Assembly: GCA_013202745.1 (NCBI GenBank)
Contig: JABMRJ010000056.1
Location: 1 to 39,062, forward strand
Direction: 5' to 3'
DNA from: Candidatus Omnitrophota bacterium
GTDB lineage: Bacteria > Omnitrophota > Gorgyraeia > JABMRJ01
Length of the DNA stretch: 39,062 nt
Shown here piece by piece: positions 8,904 to 16,879 of this stretch. Made by a program: the position numbers and the translations under genes. The notes beneath the pieces are model-generated. The model did no database searches. It saw only the letters and a list, made by a program, of their open reading frames with translations, and was not told the DNA's origin. Position 1 is the first letter of the stretch, and each line of letters opens with the position of its first letter.

Positions 8904-8918
8904 TTGCACCCGGTACAA
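8904..8918. promoter_or_regulatory. Operator-like palindrome 3 of 3
   Basis: The third copy of the 15-bp palindrome, with one substitution in one arm. It ends one base before the stop codon of the winged-helix gene, so the three copies fill almost the whole gap between that gene and the aminotransferase gene. Two of the three copies carry one arm mismatch each, and the GTACC/GGTAC centre is the best-kept part. Confidence 0.72.
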
Positions 8919-8919
8919 G

Positions 8920-9141
8920 CTATTTGTGGTTGAGGAGGATGCTTCTGTGTTTATTCAGTTTTCTCTGTATATAGCCTTTCTTCTCAAGCGCAAGGAGCTT
9001 GTCTATGGCGCCTTTATAAGATACTATGCTGCATCCTTCCTGTATCTCCCTTATATAAGGCGCGCGATTGTTCTTCTCTATATACGCCTTTATAAAGCTA
9101 TAGACCGCGTCCTGCTTCTTTGTTAAAAGATAACTCGGCAT
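8920..9141 (-). CDS. Stand-alone LexA-like winged-helix DNA-binding protein
   Basis: A 73-residue protein that aligns by eye with the LexA DNA-binding domain. It opens LTKKQDAVYSFIKAYIEKN, continues with RAPYIREIQ at the place of the LexA P-T-x-x-E-I segment, then the recognition-helix region SYKGAIDKLLALEKKGYIQR, and ends with the wing. The S24 autoproteolysis domain of LexA is absent, so it cannot be inactivated by RecA-driven cleavage. The ATG follows GGAGG at 8 bases, a strong ribosome site, and the gene lies 23 bases after the UDP-glucuronate decarboxylase gene. The adjacent triple palindrome is the obvious candidate target. Its regulation of the assembly genes is inferred, not shown. 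Confidence 0.82.
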   Translation of the reverse strand: MPSYLLTKKQDAVYSFIKAYIEKNNRAPYIREIQEGCSIVSYKGAIDKLLALEKKGYIQRKLNKHRSILLNHK

Positions 9142-9164
9142 ACTAGATACCTCCGGATCAACTC

Positions 9165-10091
9165 TTACTTAAACCACGCTATTGTTTTCTTAAGTCCGTC
9201 ATTTAAAGAAATCTGTGCCTGCCATTTAAGCCGCTTCTTTGCAAGTGCATTATCCGGCCGCCTCATTTTAGGGTCATTCACAGGAAGGGATTTATACTCT
9301 ATCCGTGATTTTGAACCGGCCATCTTAATGACAGTCTTGGCAAGCTCCAGTATGGTAAGCTCATCAGGGTTGCCGAGATTGACCGGATCATTTATGTCTG
9401 AGACCATCAATTTATATATACCCTCTACGAGATCTGATATATAGCAAAAACTCCTCGTCTGCTTTCCCTTGCCGAATACCGTAAGTGGTTTTCCATCAAG
9501 CGCCTGTTCCACAAACGTAGGTATCGCCCTGCCGTCATCCCGGCGCATCCTTTCGCCGTAAGTATTGAATATACGCACTATCTTGGTATCTAATTTATGC
9601 GTATTATGGTAGGCCATCGTTATGGCCTCTGCAAAGCGCTTCGCCTCATCATAACATCCCCTCGGCCCAACACAGTTTACATTGCCCCAGTAGCTTTCAG
9701 GCTGTGGATTTACAAGGGGGTCTCCGTAAATCTCCGATGTAGAGGCCAGGAGAAAGGTCGCCCCTTTTGCCTTAGCTACACCGAGCGCATTGTGCGTACC
9801 GAGAGAGCCCACCTTTAATGTCTGTATAGGAAAAACTTTATAGTCCATGGGGCTTGCAGGCGATGCAAAGTGGAGCACATAATCGATCGCCTCATTTATC
9901 TCTATATATTTTGTGACATCCTGTTCTATAAACTCAAAGTCCGATCCGCCCTTTAAGTGCGCTATATTTTCATGCTTCCCGGTAATGAGATTGTCCATCG
10001 CTATAACACGATATCCTTTTTTCAAGAGATAGTCGCATAGATGAGAACCGATAAAACCGGCACCGCCTGTTATGAGTACGTTCTTCTTCAC
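9165..10091 (-). CDS. UDP-glucuronate decarboxylase (UDP-xylose synthase)
   Basis: A 308-residue extended SDR with the marks of UXS. It has the [14 protein letters not shown]-binding motif, the diagnostic [11 protein letters not shown] loop, STSEIYGDP, the [19 protein letters not shown] stretch carrying the catalytic YxxxK, and a [12 protein letters not shown] substrate segment. It should oxidise and decarboxylate UDP-glucuronate to UDP-xylose (or stop at the 4-keto pentose). Its substrate can be made by the UDP-glucose dehydrogenase at 15486-16787, so both steps of the route are in the same run. The start is a GTG preceded by GGAGG at about 5 bases; the ATG within GCGATG just upstream is out of frame. 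Confidence 0.9.
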   Translation of the reverse strand: MKKNVLITGGAGFIGSHLCDYLLKKGYRVIAMDNLITGKHENIAHLKGGSDFEFIEQDVTKYIEINEAIDYVLHFASPASPMDYKVFPIQTLKVGSLGTHNALGVAKAKGATFLLASTSEIYGDPLVNPQPESYWGNVNCVGPRGCYDEAKRFAEAITMAYHNTHKLDTKIVRIFNTYGERMRRDDGRAIPTFVEQALDGKPLTVFGKGKQTRSFCYISDLVEGIYKLMVSDINDPVNLGNPDELTILELAKTVIKMAGSKSRIEYKSLPVNDPKMRRPDNALAKKRLKWQAQISLNDGLKKTIAWFK

Positions 10092-10111
10092 ATCGCCTCC
10101 ATCTCTATAGA

Positions 10112-11062
10112 TTAAGAGAGTTCTACCTTGTTTGCATCAAACCACTTAAGCGTCTCTTTGAGCCCATCTTTAAAGCTGATTTTGGGAATCACCTTAAGTT
10201 TCTTCTTTAGCTTGCTCACATCGGCCTCTGTCCTCTTTACATCCCCTGCTCTCGTAGGCCCGAATTTGGGCGTAATATTCTTCTTCATAAGCTCGTTTAG
10301 GATATTGACCAGATCGAGGATAGAATACGCTTCCCCGCGCGCTACATTGAATACCTCGCCGCGTTTTCCAGTCTTAAACGAGGATGCCTTTATGTTGGCG
10401 TCCACGACATTCTTGACGAACGTAAAGTCCCTCGACTGCTCACCGTCGCCATCTATTAGCGGAGACTCACCTTTAAGCATCCTGAATATAAAGGCCGGGA
10501 TGACACAGGAGTACTTGGACTCAGGGTTCTGCCTTGGTCCGAATACGTTAAAATATCTCAGCGAAACCGTCTCGAGCCCATACGTTGCAGTAAACGTCTT
10601 GCAGTAATACTCCCCTGTAAGCTTTGAGACGGCATATGGTGATATGGGGCCCGGAAGATCTTCCTCATTCTCAGGAAATTTATTCGTCTCGCCGTAGCAG
10701 GAGCTGCTCGATGCATAGACAAGCCTCTTGACGCCGGCTTCTTTAGCCGCTATAAGGACATTGAGTGTCCCGTTTACATTTATATCGTTTGTGAGCGTTG
10801 GATTATCCACAGATTTTGGTACTGATCGGAAGGCGGCCTGGTGCAGGACAAACTCTATCCCCTTGGTGGCTTTTCTCATATGATCGATATCTCTTATGTC
10901 ACCTTCAACAAGCTCTATCTTTTCCATTACATCTTTTAGGTTCTCTCTTCTTCCTGTCATAAAATTATCTATGACCCTCACGTCATGCCCTTGTCTTAGA
11001 AGCTCGTCCACTATATTTGAGCCGATAAAACCCGCGCCTCCTGTTACCAGAAATTTACTCAT
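10112..11062 (-). CDS. UDP-HexNAc/hexose 4-epimerase (WbpP/TviC-like SDR)
   Basis: A 316-residue extended SDR. Motifs in order are [61 protein letters not shown] (catalytic YxxxK), [13 protein letters not shown] and [14 protein letters not shown]. The QAAxxSVP and GPRQNP combination matches the WbpP/TviC group, which interconverts UDP-GlcNAc and UDP-GalNAc or their uronates, better than GalE. It overlaps the WbpA-type dehydrogenase gene by an ATGA, and the same pairing (TviB-TviC, WbpO-WbpP) occurs in known loci making UDP-GalNAc uronate. This supports a HexNAc-uronate product, although the exact stereochemistry is not readable. Confidence 0.87.
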   Translation of the reverse strand: MSKFLVTGGAGFIGSNIVDELLRQGHDVRVIDNFMTGRRENLKDVMEKIELVEGDIRDIDHMRKATKGIEFVLHQAAFRSVPKSVDNPTLTNDINVNGTLNVLIAAKEAGVKRLVYASSSSCYGETNKFPENEEDLPGPISPYAVSKLTGEYYCKTFTATYGLETVSLRYFNVFGPRQNPESKYSCVIPAFIFRMLKGESPLIDGDGEQSRDFTFVKNVVDANIKASSFKTGKRGEVFNVARGEAYSILDLVNILNELMKKNITPKFGPTRAGDVKRTEADVSKLKKKLKVIPKISFKDGLKETLKWFDANKVELS

Positions 11063-12366
11063 AATTTTATAACTCTCCTTCCCTTCTTCAATATATTCTT
11101 GGTAGCGTTTCTCGTATCAAAAACAAGCTTTGAGTTCTTGACTATGCTTCCATAATTATATGCGCTATGGTCTGTAATAATAGCCACGCAATCCCTCTGC
11201 TTAAGCATCCTCGGTGTAGGCTCAACAGCCCTAAGGCGCCTGCCTTCCACGATGCACTCTTTCGTGTACGGGTCAGAATAGGATATATCCGCCCCCTTAT
11301 TCTTAAGGAGCCTCAATATCTCAAGCGCCGGAGATTCCCTCGTATCGCTGACATCCCTTTTATATGATATGCCTATTACGTGGACCTTTGCGTCCATTAC
11401 GGTCTTCTTCTTCTCGTTTAATATACCTATTATCCTTGATACCACATACTCCGGCATGCCAGAATTTATCCTGTCTGCCAGATCTATAAACTTTGCCTCA
11501 AACCCGTGCAGCCTCGCCTTCCATGCAAGATATATAGGATCGAGCGGTATGCAATGGCCTCCTATGCCCGGCCCCGGGTAGAAAGGTATGAATCCAAAAG
11601 GTTTCGATCCTGCGGCATCTATCGTCTCCCATACATCGAGCCCCAGCTTATTGCACATGAGCGCTATCTCATTTACTAGGGCGATATTGACGCTTCTGAA
11701 TGTATTCTCAAGGAGCTTGGCCATCTCAGCCGTCTTGGTAGATGAGACGAGGAATACGTCCTTTACCACAGATTTATAGAGATCCCTTGCCAGTATGCCG
11801 GAAGACCTATTAATGCCTCCCACTATCTTCGGTATATCCTTAGTCTTGTAGACCTTATTGGCCGGATCGACCCTCTCAGGAGAAAAAGCAAGGTAGAAAT
11901 CCTTGCCGCATTTAAGCCCATTTGATTCTAATAGCGGCAAGACTATCTCATCGGTAGTCCCGGGATATGTGGTACTCTCCAATACTATGAGCTGCCCGCT
12001 CCTCTTGTGTTGCATTATGGACTTAACGGCACTGAGTATATAAGAGATATCGGGCTCCTTTGTCTTAGAGAGAGGCGTCGGTACGCAGATTATAATCACG
12101 TCCAGGCTCTTTATCACGCTGTAACTTGTTGTGGGCCTGAATGCCTTGCTCTTGAGGAGTTTCGCAATGTCAGATGAGAGTACGTCCATAATGTAGGACC
12201 GCCCTTTCTTAAGCTTCTCTATCTGCTTTTTATTTATGTCGATGCCGTATGTAATAAACCCTGCCTTTGCGAATTCGATAGCAAGTGGGAGGCCTACGTA
12301 CCCCAGGCCTATAATACCTACTTTCGCTTTTCTATTATTAATCTTTTTATGTAATACCTTATACAT
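11059..12366 (-). CDS. UDP-HexNAc 6-dehydrogenase (WbpA/TviB-type)
   Basis: A 435-residue nucleotide-sugar dehydrogenase that oxidises C6 of a UDP-HexNAc to the uronate in two NAD+ steps. The N-terminal Rossmann motif is GIIGLGYVGLPLA, followed by the ICVPTPL strand. The active site lies at GPGIGGHCIPLDP with the catalytic cysteine at C272. The HCIPLDP form with GFIPFYPGPG before it is typical of the UDP-GlcNAc/ManNAc dehydrogenase branch and not of UDP-glucose dehydrogenase. The ATG at 12366 lies 8 bases inside the RmlD gene, behind an AGGAG site. Together with the next gene it probably supplies a HexNAc-uronic acid to the surface glycan. Confidence 0.9.
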   Translation of the reverse strand: MYKVLHKKINNRKAKVGIIGLGYVGLPLAIEFAKAGFITYGIDINKKQIEKLKKGRSYIMDVLSSDIAKLLKSKAFRPTTSYSVIKSLDVIIICVPTPLSKTKEPDISYILSAVKSIMQHKRSGQLIVLESTTYPGTTDEIVLPLLESNGLKCGKDFYLAFSPERVDPANKVYKTKDIPKIVGGINRSSGILARDLYKSVVKDVFLVSSTKTAEMAKLLENTFRSVNIALVNEIALMCNKLGLDVWETIDAAGSKPFGFIPFYPGPGIGGHCIPLDPIYLAWKARLHGFEAKFIDLADRINSGMPEYVVSRIIGILNEKKKTVMDAKVHVIGISYKRDVSDTRESPALEILRLLKNKGADISYSDPYTKECIVEGRRLRAVEPTPRMLKQRDCVAIITDHSAYNYGSIVKNSKLVFDTRNATKNILKKGRRVIKL

Positions 12367-13279
12367 CCTTGCCTCTCCTTTTTAGTAAGATATAATCTTC
12401 AAGCGCTCTGTTCCAATTTCTTAAAGGTTTACCGGAAAGTTTAATATAACGGTTATTGTCCAGCACAGACATCCTCGGCCTCTCTGCAGGTCTATCGAGC
12501 TCGTCCGATACTATAGGTATAAGCTCTACATCGTAAATCCTGTAGTATTCCAGTGTCTTCTGGGCCAATTTGTACCATGAACAGTCATCGTTATTCGTAA
12601 TATGATATACGCCTCTTGATATTCTCCTCTGCGCAGCAATCTCTAGCAATCTTTTGACGGCAGAGGCCAGATCCAGGGTGTATGTCGGTGATCCAAACTG
12701 GTCGCTTACAACCTTCAGGTTCTTGGCATTCTGCGCATTCTTTATTATAGTATCCACAAAATTCTTCCCTCCCGGGCCAAAGATCCAGCTCGTCCTTATG
12801 ATGAAGTAGCTCTTCTCCTTCATTATCTCTTTTATAAACCGCTCACCATCGAGCTTGGATCTGCCGTATACATTTATAGGGTTTGGGGTATCGTCTTCCG
12901 CATACGGCACCCTCTTCCGGCCGTCAAAAACAAAATCTGTGCTTATATATACAAGTGTTGCATTACACTCCCGAGCGATCTCTGCTATATGGCGCGTACC
13001 CAATCCGTTTGCAGTCTCCGCCTTGTCCGGATCGAGCTCGCAGCCGTCTACATCCGTAAAGGCAGCGGCATGTATTATGGTATCCGGCTTTATCTTCTTT
13101 ACAGCTGCAGTCAATTTATCATAATTAGTCACATCGCATTTTACAAAAGAGCTTGGCTTCTTACCGCATTTTGTTGGCGTTAAATCCATGCCCGCTATAT
13201 TGCATGACGCATCCTTTGAGAATGCATCACGCAGGGCGTACCCCAGCATGCCGCTTGAGCCTGTTATGAGCAGCTTCAT
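12359..13279 (-). CDS. rfbD: dTDP-4-dehydrorhamnose reductase
   Basis: A 306-residue RmlD-type SDR that reduces dTDP-4-keto-L-rhamnose to dTDP-L-rhamnose with NAD(P)H. It shows the LLITGSSGMLGYAL nucleotide motif, IIHAAAFTDVDGCE, VYISTDFVFDG, the YGRSKLDGE catalytic tyrosine/lysine pair, and RTSWIFGPGGKNFVDTI. I start at the ATG at 13279: it overlaps the RmlB stop by one base (TGATG) and has AAAGGAG 11 bases upstream. An in-frame start at 13309 would add 10 residues lying inside rmlB and is unlikely. It completes the rmlA-rmlB-rmlD set. Confidence 0.93.
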   Translation of the reverse strand: MKLLITGSSGMLGYALRDAFSKDASCNIAGMDLTPTKCGKKPSSFVKCDVTNYDKLTAAVKKIKPDTIIHAAAFTDVDGCELDPDKAETANGLGTRHIAEIARECNATLVYISTDFVFDGRKRVPYAEDDTPNPINVYGRSKLDGERFIKEIMKEKSYFIIRTSWIFGPGGKNFVDTIIKNAQNAKNLKVVSDQFGSPTYTLDLASAVKRLLEIAAQRRISRGVYHITNNDDCSWYKLAQKTLEYYRIYDVELIPIVSDELDRPAERPRMSVLDNNRYIKLSGKPLRNWNRALEDYILLKRRGKDV

Positions 13280-14247
13280 CAAACGCTTCTCTCCTTTAGG
13301 GGTCTCCACCAGGTTCTATTATCCTTGTACCATTGCACGGTAAGTTCTAACGCCTTATAAAAATCGCACTTTGGCTTCCAGCCGAGGGTCTCAAGCTTGC
13401 GGGAGTTTACAGCATACCGCTTATCATGGCCGGGCCTATCCTTTACAAACTCTATGAGGCCTTTAGGCTTTTCCATTATCTTGAGGATGGTTTGCGTGAG
13501 TTCTAGATTAGTCTTTTCGTTGCCACCGCCTATATTGTAGATCTGGCCTGCTTTACCTTTCTGGAAGACACAATTTATCGCCTCGCAGTTATCGAGGACA
13601 TATATCCAGTCACGCTTATTCTTGCCGTCTGCATAAAGCGGGAGTTTTTTGTCTTCGAGCGCATTGGTTATAAAGAGCGGTATTACCTTCTCGGGAAATT
13701 GATATTGCCCGAAATTGTTCGAGCTCCTGACTATTACAACGGGGGTCTCGTATGTAACAAAATAGGAGTGGCAGAGAAGGTCCCCTGCGGCCTTGCTTGC
13801 AGAATACGGGCTTGAAGGCATAAGACAATCGGTCTCTTTAGAATAACCCTCTTTTACGCTGCCGTAGACTTCATCGGTCGAGATCTGAATAAATCTGGGA
13901 ATGGAAAATTTTTTGACGGCATCAAGGATCACCTGGACACCGCCTATATTTGTCCTCATAAAACTCTCGGGATCCTTTATCGACCTATCGACATGTGACT
14001 CTGCCGCGAAATTTATGACCGCATCACATCCTAAAACAAGCTTCTCTACTATTGCCTTGTCGCATATATCGCCCCTTACGAATTTATAACGCGGGTCTTT
14101 CTCGCAATCCTTCAAATTATTTTTATTTCCCGCATAGGTAAGCTTATCAAGGTTGACTATCGTATAATCTCTGTAATTATTCAGGAAATATCTTATAAAA
14201 TTTGAGCCTATAAAACCGGCCCCGCCTGTAATGAGGATCTTCTTCAT
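13279..14247 (-). CDS. rfbB: dTDP-glucose 4,6-dehydratase
   Basis: A 322-residue extended SDR that turns dTDP-glucose into dTDP-4-keto-6-deoxyglucose. Family marks are [62 protein letters not shown] (YxxxK), RSSNNFGQYQFPEKVIPLF, and KRDWIYVLDNCEAI. These are characteristic of RmlB rather than of general epimerases. The ATG lies one base after the rfbA stop within a purine-rich GGGAAGGGATGAT site. Its keto-sugar product could also feed the DegT aminotransferase at 7743-8843, which would branch the pathway to an amino-deoxy sugar. Confidence 0.95.
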   Translation of the reverse strand: MKKILITGGAGFIGSNFIRYFLNNYRDYTIVNLDKLTYAGNKNNLKDCEKDPRYKFVRGDICDKAIVEKLVLGCDAVINFAAESHVDRSIKDPESFMRTNIGGVQVILDAVKKFSIPRFIQISTDEVYGSVKEGYSKETDCLMPSSPYSASKAAGDLLCHSYFVTYETPVVIVRSSNNFGQYQFPEKVIPLFITNALEDKKLPLYADGKNKRDWIYVLDNCEAINCVFQKGKAGQIYNIGGGNEKTNLELTQTILKIMEKPKGLIEFVKDRPGHDKRYAVNSRKLETLGWKPKCDFYKALELTVQWYKDNRTWWRPLKERSV

Positions 14248-14248
14248 A

Positions 14249-14989
14249 TCATCCCTTCCCCTTACCTTTTTCGTCTCTCATCTCCGCTACGAGGTTATTC
14301 GCCCTAAGCAGCGAATCGAATGTCCCGGAATCAGACCACCATCCATCAAGGATCTCATACTGCAGCTCGCCCTTTTTGAGATAGGCATTATTTACGTCTG
14401 TAATCTCAAGCTCGTTGCGGCGCGAAGGTTTGAGCAACTTGATAATATCGAAGACTTGATTGTCGTACATGTAGATGCCCGTGACCACACAATTAGACTT
14501 CGGCCTCTTGGGTTTCTCTTCTATGGATATGATCTTTTTATTCTTTATCTCCACAGCCCCAAAGCGTTCCGGATCGGTGACCTCTTTTATGAGTATCCTC
14601 GCCCCTGCAGCCTGTCTCCGGAAATTGGTAACGGCCTTCTTGATACTCTTTTCTATTATATTGTCACCCAGCATCACGACGACCTTGTCGCCGTCCGCAA
14701 AATGTTCTGCAAGATCAAGGGCTGCGGCTATACCGCCCTCACCTTCCTGGTATGTGTAATTTAAGTGTTTGAGGCCGAATTCTGAGCCATTCCCCAATAA
14801 CCGCAAGAACTCACCTGCATGATTGCCGCCCGTCACTATGAGTATATTTTCTATGCCGGCATCGACCAATGTCTGGAGAGGATAATATATCATAGGTTTA
14901 GAATGGATCGGCAATAGGTGCTTATTCGTTACTTTCGTTAAAGGGTATAGCCTAGTACCGAGCCCGCCTGCCAGGATTATACCTTTCAT
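14249..14989 (-). CDS. rfbA: Glucose-1-phosphate thymidylyltransferase (short form)
   Basis: A 246-residue nucleotidyltransferase that forms dTDP-glucose from dTTP and glucose 1-phosphate. It carries the signature GIILAGGLGTRLYPLT, the HLLPIHSKPMIYYPLQTL stretch, VMLGDNI with the metal-binding Asp, GAVEIKNKKIISIEEKPKRPKSN with the sugar-phosphate contacts, and TGIYMYDNQVFD. It lacks roughly the last 40 residues of the 290-residue enterobacterial RmlA, including the helical extension that forms the allosteric site, so it belongs to a short subfamily. AGGAGGT is placed ideally before the ATG. It heads the dTDP sugar branch. Confidence 0.92.
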   Translation of the reverse strand: MKGIILAGGLGTRLYPLTKVTNKHLLPIHSKPMIYYPLQTLVDAGIENILIVTGGNHAGEFLRLLGNGSEFGLKHLNYTYQEGEGGIAAALDLAEHFADGDKVVVMLGDNIIEKSIKKAVTNFRRQAAGARILIKEVTDPERFGAVEIKNKKIISIEEKPKRPKSNCVVTGIYMYDNQVFDIIKLLKPSRRNELEITDVNNAYLKKGELQYEILDGWWSDSGTFDSLLRANNLVAEMRDEKGKGKG

Positions 14990-15014
14990 CCTTACCTCCT
15001 TCTAGATACAGATA

Positions 15015-15464
15015 TTATAAAGTACATAATTTGTCCCAATCGTAAAAGGTATTCTTTACACGGAATTCATCAGGGTCAGATCTGTTGTATTCGTAGTCTA
15101 TGCAGTTTATCACGATGGCCTCGCCTTTCACACTCTTGAAGGCATGGAGAACGCCATTCGGTATCTTGATCATACGAGGTTCATCCTCACCTATCTTGAA
15201 TTCATTTATCTCGCCCTTTGTGCCGGAACCCGCTCTTGAGTCGACCAAGACAAGCTTCATCACCCCTTTTATGCAGGTAAAGAAGTCTGTCTGCCTCTTA
15301 TGCATATGGAAATTATCTTTATCCTTAACGGTTCCTTCGTATGCGGTAGTCATGTAGACCTGCTGAGGCCCTACACCGCTGTCTGATACGCGGAATATCT
15401 CCATGAGCCTGCCCCGCCCATCTGAATGGACTTTCAGTTTTCTAACCTCTACGCCATCTATCAT
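15015..15464 (-). CDS. rfbC: RmlC-like cupin: dTDP-4-keto-sugar 3,5-epimerase family
   Basis: A 149-residue single-domain cupin resembling the dTDP-4-dehydrorhamnose 3,5-epimerase family. The N-terminus VRKLKVHSDGRGRLMEIFR matches the RmlC start, where the Arg binds the dTDP phosphates. The barrel holds FHMHKRQTDFFTCIKG with the expected active-site histidine, and IPNGVLHAFKS follows. It ends about 30 residues earlier than standard RmlC (around 180), lacking the usual C-terminal extension, as in short archaeal and clostridial homologues. Position next to rfbA-rfbB-rfbD strongly suggests the missing 3,5-epimerase step, but a 3,4-ketoisomerase of the FdtA group is a possible alternative. An AAGGGG site precedes the ATG. 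Confidence 0.8.
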   Translation of the reverse strand: MIDGVEVRKLKVHSDGRGRLMEIFRVSDSGVGPQQVYMTTAYEGTVKDKDNFHMHKRQTDFFTCIKGVMKLVLVDSRAGSGTKGEINEFKIGEDEPRMIKIPNGVLHAFKSVKGEAIVINCIDYEYNRSDPDEFRVKNTFYDWDKLCTL

Positions 15465-15485
15465 AATGACCCCTTAAGATTATTT

Positions 15486-16787
15486 CTATTTATTCCTGCC
15501 TATACCTATATATTTAAAACCCAGCCTCTTCATTTTCTTTGGATCGTATATATTCCTGCAATCCATGATAAACGGCTTGTTGAGCAATTTTTTTATCCTT
15601 GTAAAGTCCAGCTCCTTAAATTCATTCCATTCGGTAATCAATATAAGACAGTCGCTCTTTTCGGCAGCAGCATAAGGGCTCTTGCAGAATTGGATGCCCT
15701 TCAATTCTTTCTTTGCCCTCTTCATAGCCTTGGGGTCATATGCCTTTATCTTGGCCCCTTCGCTCTGGAGTATCCTTATTATATCGATTGCAGGGGCATA
15801 TCTTATATCGTCTGTATTCGGCTTGAAGGAGAGGCCGAGCACGCCTACGACCTTCTTATCGAGATCCTGCAAGTTCTGTTTTATCTTACCTATAATTACT
15901 GCCTTCTGCTCTGTATTTATCCTATCGACTTCCCTAAGCAGTCCGAAATCATACCCCAGCTTTTCGCAGATATGGACAAACGCAAGCAGGTCCTTGGGAA
16001 AACAGAAGCCCCCGAATCCTGCACCGGCATTCAGGAATGCCTTTCCGATCCTCTTGTCCATGCCCATGCCCCTGGCAACCTCTATGACATCGGCCCCGGT
16101 CTTTTCGCATATATTGCTTATGGCATTTATGAATGATATCTTGGTAGCGAGAAAAGAATTTGAGGCGTGTTTAATGATCTCTGCGCTCTTTATGTTGGTT
16201 ACAATTATGGGGGCCCTCAATGGCCTGTAGAGCTCTGCAAGGAGCCCTTTTGCCTTTTTAGTCTCAACGCCTATTACTATGCGGTCCGGATGCATAAAGT
16301 CATCTATGGCCGAACCTTCACTTAAGAATTCCGGGTTGGAGGCGACATCAAAAGAGACCTTCCGCTTAAGATTCTGCTTTATTATCTGCTCTACCCACTC
16401 TCCGGTCTCTATTGGAACTGTACTCTTCTCCACTATCAGCTTATATGAGGTCATATTATTCGCGATTTGGCAGCAGACATTTTCAACATATGTAAGGTCC
16501 GCCTCTCCGCTTGGTTTAGGCGGTGTCCCTACGGCTATAAATATGATCTGTGCATTCTTCATGCCCGCCTTTATGCTCGTTGTAAAGAGAAGCCTCTTTT
16601 GCCTTAGGTTGCGTTTTACAAGCTCCTTGAGGCCCGGTTCGTATATTGTAACCTTGCCCTTTTTGAGGCTATTTATCTTAGACTTGTCAATATCGACGCA
16701 GACGACCTTATTGCCAAGCTCTGCAAAGCATGTGCCGGTTACCAAACCCACATAACCTGTGCCTATTACGCATATATTCACGATCAT
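15486..16787 (-). CDS. ugd: UDP-glucose 6-dehydrogenase
   Basis: A 433-residue dehydrogenase of the Ugd/TuaD type, converting UDP-glucose to UDP-glucuronate with two NAD+. The N-terminal motif is CVIGTGYVGLVTGTCFAE, with CVDIDKSKI after it and GTPPKPSGEADLTYV (the residues around the NAD-binding Thr-Pro-Pro) near residue 90. The catalytic cysteine is C262 in GAGFGGFCFPKD, and the second Rossmann domain opens with VVGVLGLSFKPNTDDIRYAPA. The FCFPKD form distinguishes it from the HCIPLDP enzyme at 11059-12366. It is the first gene of the glycan run, behind a 92-base gap that probably holds a promoter, and its product feeds the UDP-glucuronate decarboxylase. AGAGGAGGA precedes the ATG. Confidence 0.93.
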   Translation of the reverse strand: MIVNICVIGTGYVGLVTGTCFAELGNKVVCVDIDKSKINSLKKGKVTIYEPGLKELVKRNLRQKRLLFTTSIKAGMKNAQIIFIAVGTPPKPSGEADLTYVENVCCQIANNMTSYKLIVEKSTVPIETGEWVEQIIKQNLKRKVSFDVASNPEFLSEGSAIDDFMHPDRIVIGVETKKAKGLLAELYRPLRAPIIVTNIKSAEIIKHASNSFLATKISFINAISNICEKTGADVIEVARGMGMDKRIGKAFLNAGAGFGGFCFPKDLLAFVHICEKLGYDFGLLREVDRINTEQKAVIIGKIKQNLQDLDKKVVGVLGLSFKPNTDDIRYAPAIDIIRILQSEGAKIKAYDPKAMKRAKKELKGIQFCKSPYAAAEKSDCLILITEWNEFKELDFTRIKKLLNKPFIMDCRNIYDPKKMKRLGFKYIGIGRNK

Positions 16788-16830
16788 TCCTCCTCTTTAA
16801 ATATTACCATATTTGAGCGTTCTTTAGGGT

Positions 16831-16861
16831 ATTATAGTATCATAATTATATTATATAAGCA
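16831..16861 (-). promoter_or_regulatory. Possible promoter of the glycan run
   Basis: In the 92-base gap before ugd the minus strand reads a consensus TATAAT -10 box (16831-16836). A weak TTGCTT is at 16856-16861 with a long 19-base spacer. The region is very AT-rich, so chance matches are easy; the -35 match is poor and the call rests mainly on the -10 box and position. Confidence 0.35.
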
Positions 16862-16879
16862 AGAAGAATTAGGGAGGGG

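Noticed and set aside
8858-8918. The 23-bp period considered as a small CRISPR array.
   Set aside because: The spacers are only 8 bases and themselves conserved, each unit is a palindrome, and no cas gene is present; operators explain it better.
8548-9126. A 192-codon plus-strand frame over the aminotransferase start, operators and regulator.
   Set aside because: It crosses a strong operator array and two well-supported minus-strand genes, and its translation is unlike any known protein.
15426-16136. A 236-codon plus-strand frame opposite ugd.
   Set aside because: It is antisense to a clear UDP-glucose dehydrogenase and shows no domain or ribosome site.
16788-16879. A terminator after lptD in the gap before ugd.
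   Set aside because: No stem with a T-tract is visible on the minus strand in this gap; only a weak promoter is arguable.
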